The notes under the pieces: generated by a model
Told to the model about the DNA's origin: nothing
Databases searched by the model: none
The model's input: only the letters and a program-made list of their open reading frames with translations
Part shown: positions 53,677-64,000 of the stretch, in pieces
Layout of the letters: every line of letters begins with the position of its first letter
Numbering within the stretch: the first letter of the stretch is position 1
Translations under genes and position numbers: made by a program
NCBI RefSeq assembly: GCF_010015445.1
Contig: NC_053123.1
Span: 13,574,434-13,638,433 of the forward strand
Origin: Perca fluviatilis
Taxonomy: Eukaryota > Chordata > Actinopteri > Perciformes > Percidae
Direction: 5' to 3'
DNA length: 64,000 bases

Positions 53677-56600
53677 ATAAATAACACTCTAATCGGCGAC
53701 TAGCCTCAAGGAAAACGACTCATTAAAGCCTAAATTGAGCATTAAAAGATGGAGAGAAGATTTCGCTATAAAATGGCCAGGTATAAATTCAATGAATGGT
53801 CACAACTAAGTGGAAATAAAGAGAGGAGCATCTAACATGTATGTAATTAAGGGTAACTTCACCTAATATCGTTTTACTCTCCTTCTAATGTGATGACTTT
53901 ATCTAGGCTACATTCATCCTTTAAGCCAGATCTACAAGAGTCACGTCTCACATTAACAGCGTACATCATAAGCAGTTTCAAAATGGAGGAGGTTATGTCA
54001 AAATGTTAATATGGATTTTGCCTTATAAAACACTTCCTAACTTATCATATTACTGATGTGAGTGAAACTCATCTCTGACTGCAACTCTACTGGACTCATC
54101 AATTTATCTTTCAATATTATCACTTTATTTGAAATATAGTATAGATCCCAAAGTTTCCTAAAAATATAATATATATTAGCCAACATGAGGGTGAATATCT
54201 ACAATATGTGCATTTTGATGTAGTGGTGTAGCCATAAGAACATGACATGGTTAAATATTTTACTCAGTGCGAACATCTTATATTTGGTTTAAGTGAAGTG
54301 ATGAAACAAACACATTTAGAATATAGATATATGTATGTATGACTGTAGTGCCAAACAGTGTGGAAAATGTAAGAAGAAATGAATACAAGTGGAAGTTTGT
54401 GGAACAGAAAACATGCGAAGAAGCAACTGCTCAAACTAGTTCAAATTTATATTTGAAAAACTTAAGGTGGACAGGTGGTGGAAGTGTTGTCTGTGCAGAT
54501 CTGATAATAAGCCATTGTTTATTTCAGTCACTGACAATGTGTGTTACAGCACCTGTGTTCAAGTTGGTGGTCGTAGGTGGAGTGAAAGGTCACCACCACT
54601 CCCAGGACGGATGTGACGTAAAAGCACAGGGTGATGGAGATCTACTGGAGCTTTCAGCTGCTGATGCCAGTAACCCAGACAAGGCTAAGAGTGCAAATTC
54701 TGTCTCCTTAATTCTTGTCTATATCTGTCTCCCAGTGCCAGTGGTGCAGCCCTGCCCCCACCACCATGACAGGCCCTGGTGACGAAGGAACTGCATGAAT
54801 TCCTCCACCCAACAGCCTCCCCCCCCCACCTGCCCCTGCTTTCACTGACCCCATCTCCATGAGGGCAAGCCAGAGAAAGCCTCAGTCCCTCAGCTGTCAT
54901 CAGGGCTCACCCCTGGCACCCCACTGCACCTTCTCGAAAGGCTGACTTCCCTTCACTCCCTCCCCTTATAGAAACTCTGCCCCAGTCCTTGCACCCTGTG
55001 CTGCAGTCCAATCTGAGCTCCACTATAGATTATTAATGGATTCAGAAGCATGGAAGAGCTATTCTTTATTTGGATGTGATAGCAGGTCAGCTTGTGAAAA
55101 CAAAAAAAATAAGATATCGTGTTTATTTGACAATCAAGTGTAACACGTTTTATTGTGTGAATTATATGCATGAGTTGCTTGTGAAGTCAAATAATCCATT
55201 TCAAATTTAGGGCCATTTTAGGTATTAAAATAATGTTTTTTTTATCCACAGTGAGTAAGATTGCAGTGTTTGAGAAGTGTTAACACACATTTTTTTCTGC
55301 TATTGTCACTGTAACTCAGTGCCAATTGCCAGTTCCCATGACAATTAACAAAAAGCACTTTTCAAAGAAGTCTGTTCTGTGTGGATATTGTTTCCTTTAC
55401 CAACCTGACCAAACAGGTTTCTAAATATGTTTTAGTGTACTGTTACTGAGTCTCTCAATACCACATTAGTGAAGATAAACAGTCTTCTCCTTCTGAATAA
55501 ACATGTAACCCTTTACTTATTCATCATTAGTGTCCAGTTCCTTTGGGGAAGCCATTCTGGAGATATGAGGTCAGATCTTTTAAAGAGGGGGCAAGGGGCT
55601 TCAACTGTACAGTAAAGGCCACAACAGTGACACATGCCATGTGAAGATACATTTCAACAACCACCCTTGGTAACCACCACTGCTGTCCATAATGGCAAAA
55701 TGAGGAAAGAGGACATTTTTAAATAAAAAATAAAAAATGCCACTGACCCATGGACACTGTCACTTTTGTTTAATTTTGTCTTTAGGCCAATATGTATGGA
55801 GTTTTTGTTTATGCACAAACATGGGCTGTGTCTCATGGGCAGATATATTATTATGAAAAAGGGAGATTTTTTTTGCGTAATGAACTGCACAGACCAGGGT
55901 ATCGCCATTTAAACACAGTTGGTGGCATTATATTACTGTAAATCATATCGCTGTCCTCACTCAAACAAAATACACCCAATACAGAGGCATGGGAAATAAT
56001 ATATTTGTTTGGGTTTTATGAAAAACCAGCAGCATATAAAAGCTGCTTTCACCATCCAGTGGTCTGGTGTCTCGGCCTACATGTTTATGGGGATAAACAA
56101 ACTCCAGATTTGAATACACTGATTGTCTGTGAATGGCACCTATGTACAAGACAATCACCTGTACAGGAAAAAGAGCACACTGAGTACAATGCACAAGTTA
56201 TGCAAGTATCTGTAGTTCAAAAGTTCAAACAATACCGATCCATAATTATCCTAATTAGGGCCAAAACCATGACTGACAGCTGTCATAGCTATTAACAGGT
56301 ACTTGACCTGTGTTCTTTTTTTGGCAGTATGGTCTAACAGCTGGCCATGTGATCTAAAAGTGTGGTTCTTCAGCCCTTTTCTAATTCAACCAGTCATAGT
56401 TTTCCCCTCTTTAGTGTTGAGCCAACAAAAGTGTGTGTGCAAAAAGTCCACACTAAATGATTATGGTAGAAATTCAGTAATTTGTTCTGCACTCACAATG
56501 TAATGACACCCATGTTGCCTTCTGTACACAAAGGTTTAAAGTTAGTCAGCTTCTATCTATCCACACGTGTTTCAAACATTATCGTGAATATTATTCTGTG

Positions 56601-57717
56601 CCTGATTGGAATAAGATCAGATTAAACATTAGTGATAACTATATGGAAAATGGGATGTTTACTAATCAGAAAACAGTAATGGGAAGCAACAACCAAAGTG
56701 GAGTACAAACGTAACAGAACAAATGGGGTGCATTTAACCAAAACACTATTATTAGCCAGCAACTTTATTTTATTTAAATCATTTCACCTGATTTGCATGA
56801 GAATTCTGGAGAGAAATGGCAGCTATGAGAGGGATGCTGCGGGCTACAAGATGTCACACGCAGGGATGAAAAATATTTTAATTGAATGAAGCGGAGACTG
56901 TGGTAAACTAGGTTGATTATCATCAGTTAAGAAAAAGAAGCTTTCTTGGATTGCATCAGTTTAGATTGAAAAAACAGATAGATGTGAGAGGATGGGTTCT
57001 GAGTGGATATTCTTTTGCAAACTATTATGCTTGGATCTTTTCTGTGCCACCTCTTCACCCTCTAGCTTTGTCCTTTGGCGGCAGGGTTTGCTCCAGTACA
57101 GGCGCTACTACTGTTACCTCTCAAGAATGACGGTGTGATCTGAAGCACTTATGCCTGCTTGCTGCCATGCATTCGCAGTGATCGCAGTTTACAGAATTGT
57201 CAGAAACACGTCATTTAATGTTACCTGTACCAGGACGAAAACATCAATCATGAAACTGTGAGATGTACAATTAAGGTTTTGTAAAAGAGAAATGACAGAG
57301 GTACTGGTTCTAAGACACAGGGCCTTCCCTAACCTTGGGGTCCTCCTGTGATAAGCATGATTAATGAAATGTGAAGAACCTGAGCTTGAAAAAAAAAAAT
57401 CATGCGATGAGTGGAGTGTGGTGTAAGATTCCAAAGATGCTCCCCGGTCACTGGCATTCGCCACCATGGGGAGTTGGAGCATTGAGAGGGTTGCTGAAGG
57501 GAAGGAAATGACAGGGAGCATCGATGGACTTCCTTTGCCACACAAAATGCAGCAGAGGTCACCCAGTGTGCAATCTGTGATGACTAGAAAGTAGCAAGGC
57601 TTTGGATTCTAGTTCTACTCCCCCCGCCCTTTTCAAACTCTGAGTGATTCCTTTCCTGCCCTCCAACCATGCCAAAAAGAATGAGGCTGTAACTGAGCCT
57701 AGACGCACAGATGGAGC

Positions 57718-57727
57718 CTATTTATAG
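57718..57727. promoter_or_regulatory. Candidate MEF2 binding site CTATTTATAG
   Basis: A palindromic 10-mer identical to a strong MEF2 consensus, about 4.5 kb upstream of myl1. An A/T decamer of this type also arises by chance, so its function is speculative. Confidence 0.35.
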
Positions 57728-58734
57728 TCCCTACAGAGAGGTGTGAAGTTTCTTGGGATTTCTAAGAGCAGGGGCCATGGCTCCTTAAAGGGGCTGTGGT
57801 CTGTGGTGTGTAGCCCACATGCTCTCTTTCCCTCTCTCGCTCTCTCAAAAGCCCTCCACTGGCCACACAGGAATTAGATGGGGGCAGGCTAAACAAAGCT
57901 ACTCGCTGCCCTTTTTTACTGGGAACACTACCTCACTACAGAGGAAGAGATTCCAATACCGGCATTTAGGACAGTCTCCTCCTCTTTATCCAGCTGATGA
58001 CTTGGTCTTCCTTTTACAACTCTGGAGTCACATCACCCAAAACAAGAATGGTGACGCTGTGCGCAGGTCTTCTTCTAACTTGACAGCGCATACTGTTAAT
58101 GCAGGCTTGAGTGAACCCCTTTGTAATAACTATAGACCCTTTTGGTGGTTGGCTTGATTAATGCAATTGTTGATTTAATGGGAAAACTGTCATATTTACA
58201 AGCATTTAAGAATAATGTTACATATGTATTTAAAATGTTGGTTATTCATCATCTAGAACTGGGCTTCCTTTTGATCCACGAATATGGCCATACCATTTCC
58301 AACACAGAGAATACTACTACTACCACCAATACAACTTCTAGTACTATTTCAGTACTTATACTAATACAGATGTAAAATCCAGCCAAAGTGTGTTATTACA
58401 GAACAAAATCAGGTTCGAACAACTATAAAGGTGTAGCACATAACTCCAGTTCTAAAGTTTTTGTACCGAAATCCTATGTGTTGAAGAATTGATTTTACAA
58501 TGTTCTACTATTGGTATATATCAAGCACAAAATGGTTAAGGGCCATAATGCATTTCTCATCTGCTGCCATGTTATGAAGCATCCAGACCTCTAAAGTCAT
58601 ATGACCACTGTCCACTGAGTCAAAACTAAGAATTGAGAAGCAGTGTTCAGTTGTTTAGTGCTAGAAAACTTGAAGTCATCTCCAACTCTGTCGAATCGAA
58701 GCTTTTCTGTTTACCCATTCCTTTTATTAGATTA

Positions 58735-58854
58735 AATGCAGGACCATAGTCATTTTTATTCTCCGGTTAATCTGTTTATGTCTAATGTAAAGCCCTTTGA
58801 ATTGCCTTGATGTTGAACAATGATATACAAATACACTTGCCTTGTCTTGCCTTA
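58735..58854 (+). repeat. Retroposon-like 3' tail (AAATACACTTGCCTTGTCTTGCC)
   Basis: TAAAGCCCTTTGAATTGCCT ... ATATACAAATACACTTGCCT is the recognisable end of a frequent fish repeat. Confidence 0.65.
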
Positions 58855-61336
58855 GAATGATTTATAAAGTGTCAATATCTTCAAAGTATGCCAGTCTAAT
58901 CCTACTGAACAAACATCATCATAGATCCTTGAAACAACAATCCATTATTTTTGTCATCTCAAGGCTGAGGCATTGCTTGGAATCCTGGCACAGAGAAAGG
59001 CGAGGGAGCCTGTTTGTCTATTCACGTCCTATCGTAAGCTTCGTCACCATCTGAAACTCACTCTTGGAACTGCAGACAATGCGGGGTCTTTCTGCCACAC
59101 CCTAGCCAATCAGTGGAGGAATTTAGAGGGCAGCTAATCGCGTAATATAATAAAGGGCCATACAGTACATTGCACATGCTTCTCGTGTTATCCCAATCAT
59201 CACCTAGCAATTTTCCACTGTATGTGATTCATTGTTGACAGTAAGGGCTGTTTTTTGAGTGCATTAAAAATAGACAAATAGAAATACATTATTTTAAAAT
59301 GAAAATGATTCATAAAATTCAGCTAAAATACGTTTGTGTGTAGAGTTTATTATAGTATAGGTAGGAAGACTGTGAAGATAGTCTGACAGTGTTGTGTAAA
59401 AGGTTTTATCATCACTGATTTATATTCTTTCACTTATTGACTTATTATTAAGTTTCATATGATAAGCTTTGGGTTTGAACAATAATCATATCACGTTTCA
59501 AAGGCCGGAAATGTGTGGAGATAAACTCTATTTTGCAGATATAGATAGGGTAAGCAGCTGAGTGTGTTTACCGTTTGTTTTCCTGTAAAGTGGTATTGAA
59601 TGTTGAATATTTGTATGTGGTTACATAAGATCCACAAAGAGTCCAAAAAAAAAGCTCAGTACTATATATCTAATAAAAACTTACATTGATTACAAATGTA
59701 GTAGTCTGTTGGACACTGAGGACCAGCACAGGCTCATGAGCGCTTTAGTAGCGATAATGTTCTTAGTGGAGAGAAAATACCTTGTAGTGTTAATACAGTT
59801 ACCGGTATATCTATTACTTTAATGCATCACATCCTATGTAACAATAATACAAAAATGTGGACTTGAATGTAGGTGCCATGTCAACTGTAAAGCTGTTATA
59901 GCTTGTGCTACACACTGGCAGCTAAATTATACTTGGGACCTCTCAGTTGTTACTATAATTCAAATATATGGAGCTGCACTGTCATCTACACATCAAGTGT
60001 GCCACTACAACACTGCTGCTGATTTAAAATCCCTCTGAACCTTTTTAGCAAATGTTACCACTGGATGTCACCAGTGCTCCACAGGTCTGCTGAACAGGAA
60101 TAGTGCAGACAGAATTTTGACAAAGGGAACATGATCTGTAGTTAACAAAGGGGTGTAGACAAATGTAGAGGACGTACACAAAACTAAAGTATACCAAAAA
60201 TCAGAAATGAATTAGACTTTAACGAGTAGCCTATAATGAATATAATTGTAAGTGACATACTGTACCTCCCCTCATGTTTAATGCAAATGGCATTATAGCT
60301 TTTACAAAGTTACATAGAGAGCACTCTCTATGTAACAGTCTATTTCCCAAGTCCAATTTCTGGAGTGTGGAGGTATTTCCTGATCTACACACGTCCTATT
60401 ACTCACACCCACTTTGTTCAGACTGCTGAACCCAGCAGAGTGGCAGTCAGGCAGCCTTCTCCACAGAGGACCAGTCTTGCAGTGATCAGCAAATACACAC
60501 ACCACTCTAATCCCACTACCATGCAGCCTGTCCATGGTCAGTTTGCCTTTTCTTTTGCAGGCAACTGGCCTCAAAGAAAAAGCTGTAAAGAGTTTGTTGC
60601 ACTGAAAGCACACACAAGTTTACTATAAGCAGGAACATTCATTCTAATTTGGCATGCACTTCATTTTAGTTCCTTTTTTATTATGTAGCACTTTTTTTTT
60701 CTTTTATAGCATCACTGTAGAAACAGAATGAAAAAAATAAATAAAGGAGAATGTGAACTTTTTTTCAAAAAAGGCTATTTGAAGTTTCAAGTTAGCCTTT
60801 ATTAATGGTGGCGGTGCTCAAACTAAACGCAAAAACACGTAGGCTAACTAAACTAAATATGGTTAACTAATATATTCACAAGTAGGTCTACTATAATAGA
60901 TATATAACAGTTTGAGAGGTTAACATCTGGTACATCAGAGGGAGTTTAACTTTTTCGGCCTGCAGAACACTTTATTGCCCTCAGCTATCATGCGTGTCTC
61001 GGTATTTTAAAACACGTTGATCCTTCTCGTTTGACAAAAAGTAGGCGTTTTAACTGGTGACCAATCTAAACGCTGTGCGCTTCATGCGTTGAGAAAAACA
61101 AGCCAACGAAGGCCAATCCCGATCAATTTTTCAAGCTCTCAGTTGAACTGTGTGTAATGACACGAGGAGCAGCAGCCCAAAACTCATCCATTCCACTGTC
61201 TTCTAAAAGAACATTTACACGCAAGACGCAATTGTGCAATTTGCAGGACATTGTAAATATTGAATCTATTTTTTCATATCGGGAAACTTTTCATGCACGT
61301 CTGTGCTACTTTACTAAAAGAGTAATTTAGGCTAAT

Positions 61337-61462
61337 ATGACAAAAATCCTGCTAGCTCACAGCGTTGTTAAATCTCTGAGACAAGGATGTGTGGTTGGCA
61401 GAAGAGTAGAAAACACGTCGGCATGGCTGAGATTTCAAACTACAAAACTGTTTAGTTTGAAG
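61337..61462 (+). CDS. cps1: cps1 exon 1: mitochondrial targeting presequence
   Basis: Forty-two codons start at ATG 61337 (A at -3) and end FSLK, with donor GTAAGA. The segment has Lys/Arg residues spaced among hydrophobics and only one acidic residue, as expected for a matrix-targeting signal. Cleavage probably falls close to the exon junction by analogy with mammals. CCAAT motifs at 61061 and 61113 could belong to its promoter; no clear TATA was seen. Confidence 0.93.
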
Positions 61463-62376
61463 GTAAGAGAATGGATGTATGAGTGGAAACTCTTGTTGTC
61501 AGTTGTAAATGCACGAAACAAACTTTTAATCAGAAGTGCCGTCAGTGGAGCGCTAGCGAAGCCCGAATCCCGCAGGAAAATCCGTAAAGTCTGCGATGCT
61601 TTGGCTTTACACACATGTACACATATTTTAAAAGTTGTTACAGCCTTTTTGCAAAAACAGCAGGAGCTACTCTTATATTCGGCATAGATCCAGCACAGCA
61701 AAAAGTTCTCATTTGAACATAATTCAAACTTAAGCTAGTTGACCATTTACGACAGTTAACTCTAGCGCTCGTTCATTAGCTAGAAGTTACGTTACAGCAT
61801 GGTGGGCGGCAGGCCAGTAGCATACGCTGAATAAAGTTGGAACCGTATTGAATTAAGTTCTGTCCGGTGGACTGTCATTACGCCGAATTAACTGGTGGCA
61901 CATTGTGATTCAATGAAACATAGTCAGTTACTTGGCTGACGCAAGCGCTTGTGCCATTAAGAAAGACTGTAGTAAATTCTCTGATTTTTGAATGCAGTAT
62001 GGGACGGTGACAGTTAAGTGAAACTTCATTTGTATTAACTCACAGAAAAGTAAAAGACAAATAATGTTGCACTGTTGGGAGGTGATGATATTTCCAGACT
62101 GTTGTCTCAGATAATATGTAGCATGCAGATGCTGGAGTCTGTGCATCATGTGTGTTAATAACATGGAGAATTGCATCATGTTTGAGGTGCGCTCTGATTG
62201 CAACTCAACTGATTTTCTCTTTACCTCACTTCCGCAGAATTAAACTGTATATAGCAATATGTCAGCATTGTATCTATCTGTGATGTATTTGAGGATATGA
62301 GTCTTTAGTAAGAGAGAAAAAAATGTTCTAATTGATCAAGGCTCTTGTGATGGACGGGCGCGTGCGCGCGCGCACA

Positions 62377-62414
<38 letters not shown>

Positions 62415-63153
62415 CAGATTTGTCTGTCTCAGCATTCATAGCACAATTCACTTGTCCTGCAGTTTCAGCATGAAACCCGTTGCCATCACTCCTGAACATT
62501 AAAAGTCTACACATTTGTTTCAAACTTTTGCCTTTGGTCTTTCCAAACTTGCTTCATATAAAGGGAATGCATTATTCTTGGGTGAGATTTATCTTGTCAT
62601 CTGCTTGCTCTCTTTTAACTCCCAGGCCCAGACGGCCCACCTGGTCTTGGAGGATGGTACCAGAATGAAAGGATTTTCCTTTGGGCATGATGCCTCTGTA
62701 GCCGGAGAACTCGTCTTCAATACTGGCCTGGTGGGGTAAGGAGACATGCCGACATAAGTCAAACCACATTAGATTTAAGACAAAATTGGTCACTTGAACA
62801 AGTCAGATACTAAACACTAATATATCAATCTTGCTTTGAGCTCGACAACCTTGGATCTTAAGTGTATTAATTTTACGTTTTCACAAAATAAATTCCCAAT
62901 TCCCAGTTACACTGCATTTTCTCACCTTGTAGAGGACAATGAGTGGATGACATGATTATGTGCTTCATCATTACCACATGACAATATCCTGCTGTTTCCC
63001 TGCTTTAGGTATCCTGAGGCCCTGACTGATCCCAGCTACAGAGGTCAGATCCTTACCCTGACCTACCCTATTGTGGGAAACTACGGGGTACCCAACAGCC
63101 AGGAGCTGGACGAGCTGGGCCTTAGAAAACATTTGGAGTCAGAGCGTATCCAG
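61337..63153 (+). CDS. cps1: Carbamoyl-phosphate synthetase 1, mitochondrial (5' portion; continues beyond window)
   Basis: Makes carbamoyl phosphate in the mitochondrial matrix, the entry step of the urea cycle. Exons are 61337-61462, 62626-62735 and 63009-63153; the model codes for 127 residues to here. The first 42 residues ([17 protein letters not shown]...) are a basic, acid-free-start presequence of the same length as in human CPS1. [20 protein letters not shown] and [21 protein letters not shown] then open the small (glutaminase-like) subunit domain. Later exons lie past 64000. Fish genes of this name usually encode glutamine-using CPSase III; the deciding glutaminase cysteine is outside the window. 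Confidence 0.95.
61463..62625. other. cps1 intron 1: microsatellite only
   Basis: AT-rich intron with a (GC)n(AC)n tract at 62357-62411. Nothing else recognised. Confidence 0.65.
62357..62411 (+). repeat. (GC)n(AC)n microsatellite
   Basis: Alternating GC followed by about 20 AC dinucleotides, a purine-pyrimidine run able to form Z-DNA. Confidence 0.93.
62626..62735 (+). CDS. cps1: cps1 exon 2: start of small-subunit domain
   Basis: This 110-nt exon encodes [20 protein letters not shown], then [16 protein letters not shown], and ends in phase 2 (GG/GTAAGG). It is strongly similar to human [20 protein letters not shown]. The acceptor is TAACTCCCAG. Confidence 0.96.
63009..63153 (+). CDS. cps1: cps1 exon 3
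   Basis: This 145-nt exon encodes [20 protein letters not shown], then [20 protein letters not shown] and HLESERIQ, with donor [18 protein letters not shown] resembles the glutamine-dependent CPS II/III form more than mammalian CPS1 (ANPIIGNGGAP), consistent with fish CPSase III. Confidence 0.95.
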
Positions 63154-64000
63154 GTAGGAAACTCAGCGATGGTTTTGGGTGTCACGTTTTGTGGAGGCCT
63201 CAGCACCGCAATTTATTTATTACAAATTCCTACTTTGATCCTGTCTGTCAGTCGATCAGTGCTTAACCTTGGTCCAGACTGAAATATATCAAGATTATTA
63301 TGAATTACTTGCCATGACATTTTTACAGGCATTCATGATCCCCAAAGGAGGAATCCCACTGACTTTTGTGATGCCCTTACTTTTTATCTATTTACACCAT
63401 GAGGTTGACATTTGTGGTTTTAGGTGAAATGTCTCAACAAATATTGACTGGATTACCATGAAAGGTACATGAATGGTACAGACATTCATATCCACCTGCG
63501 GATGAATTATAATCACTTTGATGATTCCTTAACTTTTCAACAGTATCGCCATCATTAAGTCAACTTTTTGGTTTGTCCAATACTTTGATTTATGAGTAAA
63601 AATCACTCTATTTTTTGTGCTAATTAGAAATTGTTACAGTAGCTTGCTAACACCCTAAACTAAGATTGTTTACATGGTAAATAGCATTCCTATTGTTGGC
63701 ATGTTAGCATGCTGACGTTTAGCTCAAAGCACCGCTAAGTACAGCCTCACAGAGGCACACCAGCATGGCTGTAGACTCTTTGTCTTGTTAAGATCGATTT
63801 TGCAGGCAAAAATGCTAAAACTTTTCTGGTTTCAGTTTTTCAGTTATAAATATTTGCTTGTTTTCTTAAGAGATGTATTCCAAATACAGACATGGACTAG
63901 CATTATGTAGCAGATGCACACATGGTTCTGTTTATACTTAAGTGGGTTGTTTAACGGTGCAAACTGAACGCTCATCATCACAGCCATGTGGATGCAGGGA
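63154..64000. other. cps1 intron 3 (incomplete at window end)
   Basis: Mostly occupied by a dispersed repeat. No further cps1 exon is reached before 64000. Confidence 0.7.
63335..63790 (+). repeat. High-copy teleost dispersed repeat (copy B)
   Basis: Contains GTGAAATGTCTCAACAAATA, GGTACAGACATTCATATCCA, TGTTAGCATGCTGACGTTTA, GCTCAAAGCACCGCTAAGTA and CAGCCTCACAGAGGC in family order. It is better preserved than copy A at 415-745. Confidence 0.75.

Larger units (their letters stand above)
53267..61336. other. myl1-cps1 divergent intergenic region: no gene recognised
   Basis: Eight kilobases lie between the diverging myl1 and cps1 starts. LANCL1, which sits here in mammals, was not detected in any frame. 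The longest frame (54339-54782) has no family features. A perfect hairpin (53634-53676), a MEF2-type site (57718) and one repeat (58735-58854) are noted. Promoters and enhancers of both genes are expected here. Confidence 0.65.

Noticed and set aside
54339..54782. 147-codon plus-strand frame in the myl1-cps1 gap, considered as lancl1 or a new gene
   Set aside because: No LanC-like motifs, no splice context or codon pattern; reads as chance opening in non-coding DNA.

Overview
This is vertebrate, specifically teleost-fish, nuclear DNA. Coding sequence is split by GT-AG introns, and the gaps are filled with AT-rich intron, microsatellites ((GT)n, (AT)n, (GATA)n) and dispersed repeats typical of ray-finned fish. 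No prokaryotic feature, CRISPR array, rRNA or tRNA gene was seen.

Three protein genes are supported. (1) map2 (microtubule-associated protein 2), plus strand, about 2.3-46.05 kb: a complete coding region from ATG 2360 to TGA 44511. My model has 17 exons plus a fifth-repeat exon and one optional micro-exon. Phases add up exactly: 1905 codons before the stop, or 1936 with the fifth-repeat exon. The order is an N-terminal exon, a PKA-RII anchoring exon, phase-1 cassette exons, a 3.3 kb projection-domain exon, the proline-rich region, the microtubule-binding repeats and the [16 protein letters not shown] tail. (2) myl1 (fast skeletal essential myosin light chain, MLC1 type), minus strand, about 53.26-46.57 kb: six coding exons, 192 aa, complete. 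(3) cps1 (mitochondrial carbamoyl-phosphate synthetase, 5' part only), plus strand from 61337: three exons (presequence plus the start of the small domain), continuing past the window.

Layout: 0-2.3 kb upstream/5' intron with repeats; 2.3-46.05 kb map2; about 0.5 kb tail-to-tail gap; 46.57-53.26 kb myl1; 53.3-61.3 kb intergenic, probably regulatory; 61.3-64 kb cps1. Gene order and orientation match human 2q34 (MAP2 +, MYL1 -, CPS1 +), but the genes lying between them in mammals (UNC80, RPE, KANSL1L, ACADL, LANCL1, from memory) are absent.

Most interesting: two extra, in-frame microtubule-binding-repeat exons in map2 (87 nt at 34599 and 93 nt at 39095), which together allow 3-, 4- or 5-repeat proteins; a lysine/glutamate array of about 270 residues in the projection domain, built from about eleven 39-bp units and looking like a long single alpha-helix; candidate fish cassette exons at 26738 and 27580; two kilobase-scale foldback elements in map2 intron 1; and a transposon-in-transposon nest in the last myl1 intron with recognisable target-site duplications.
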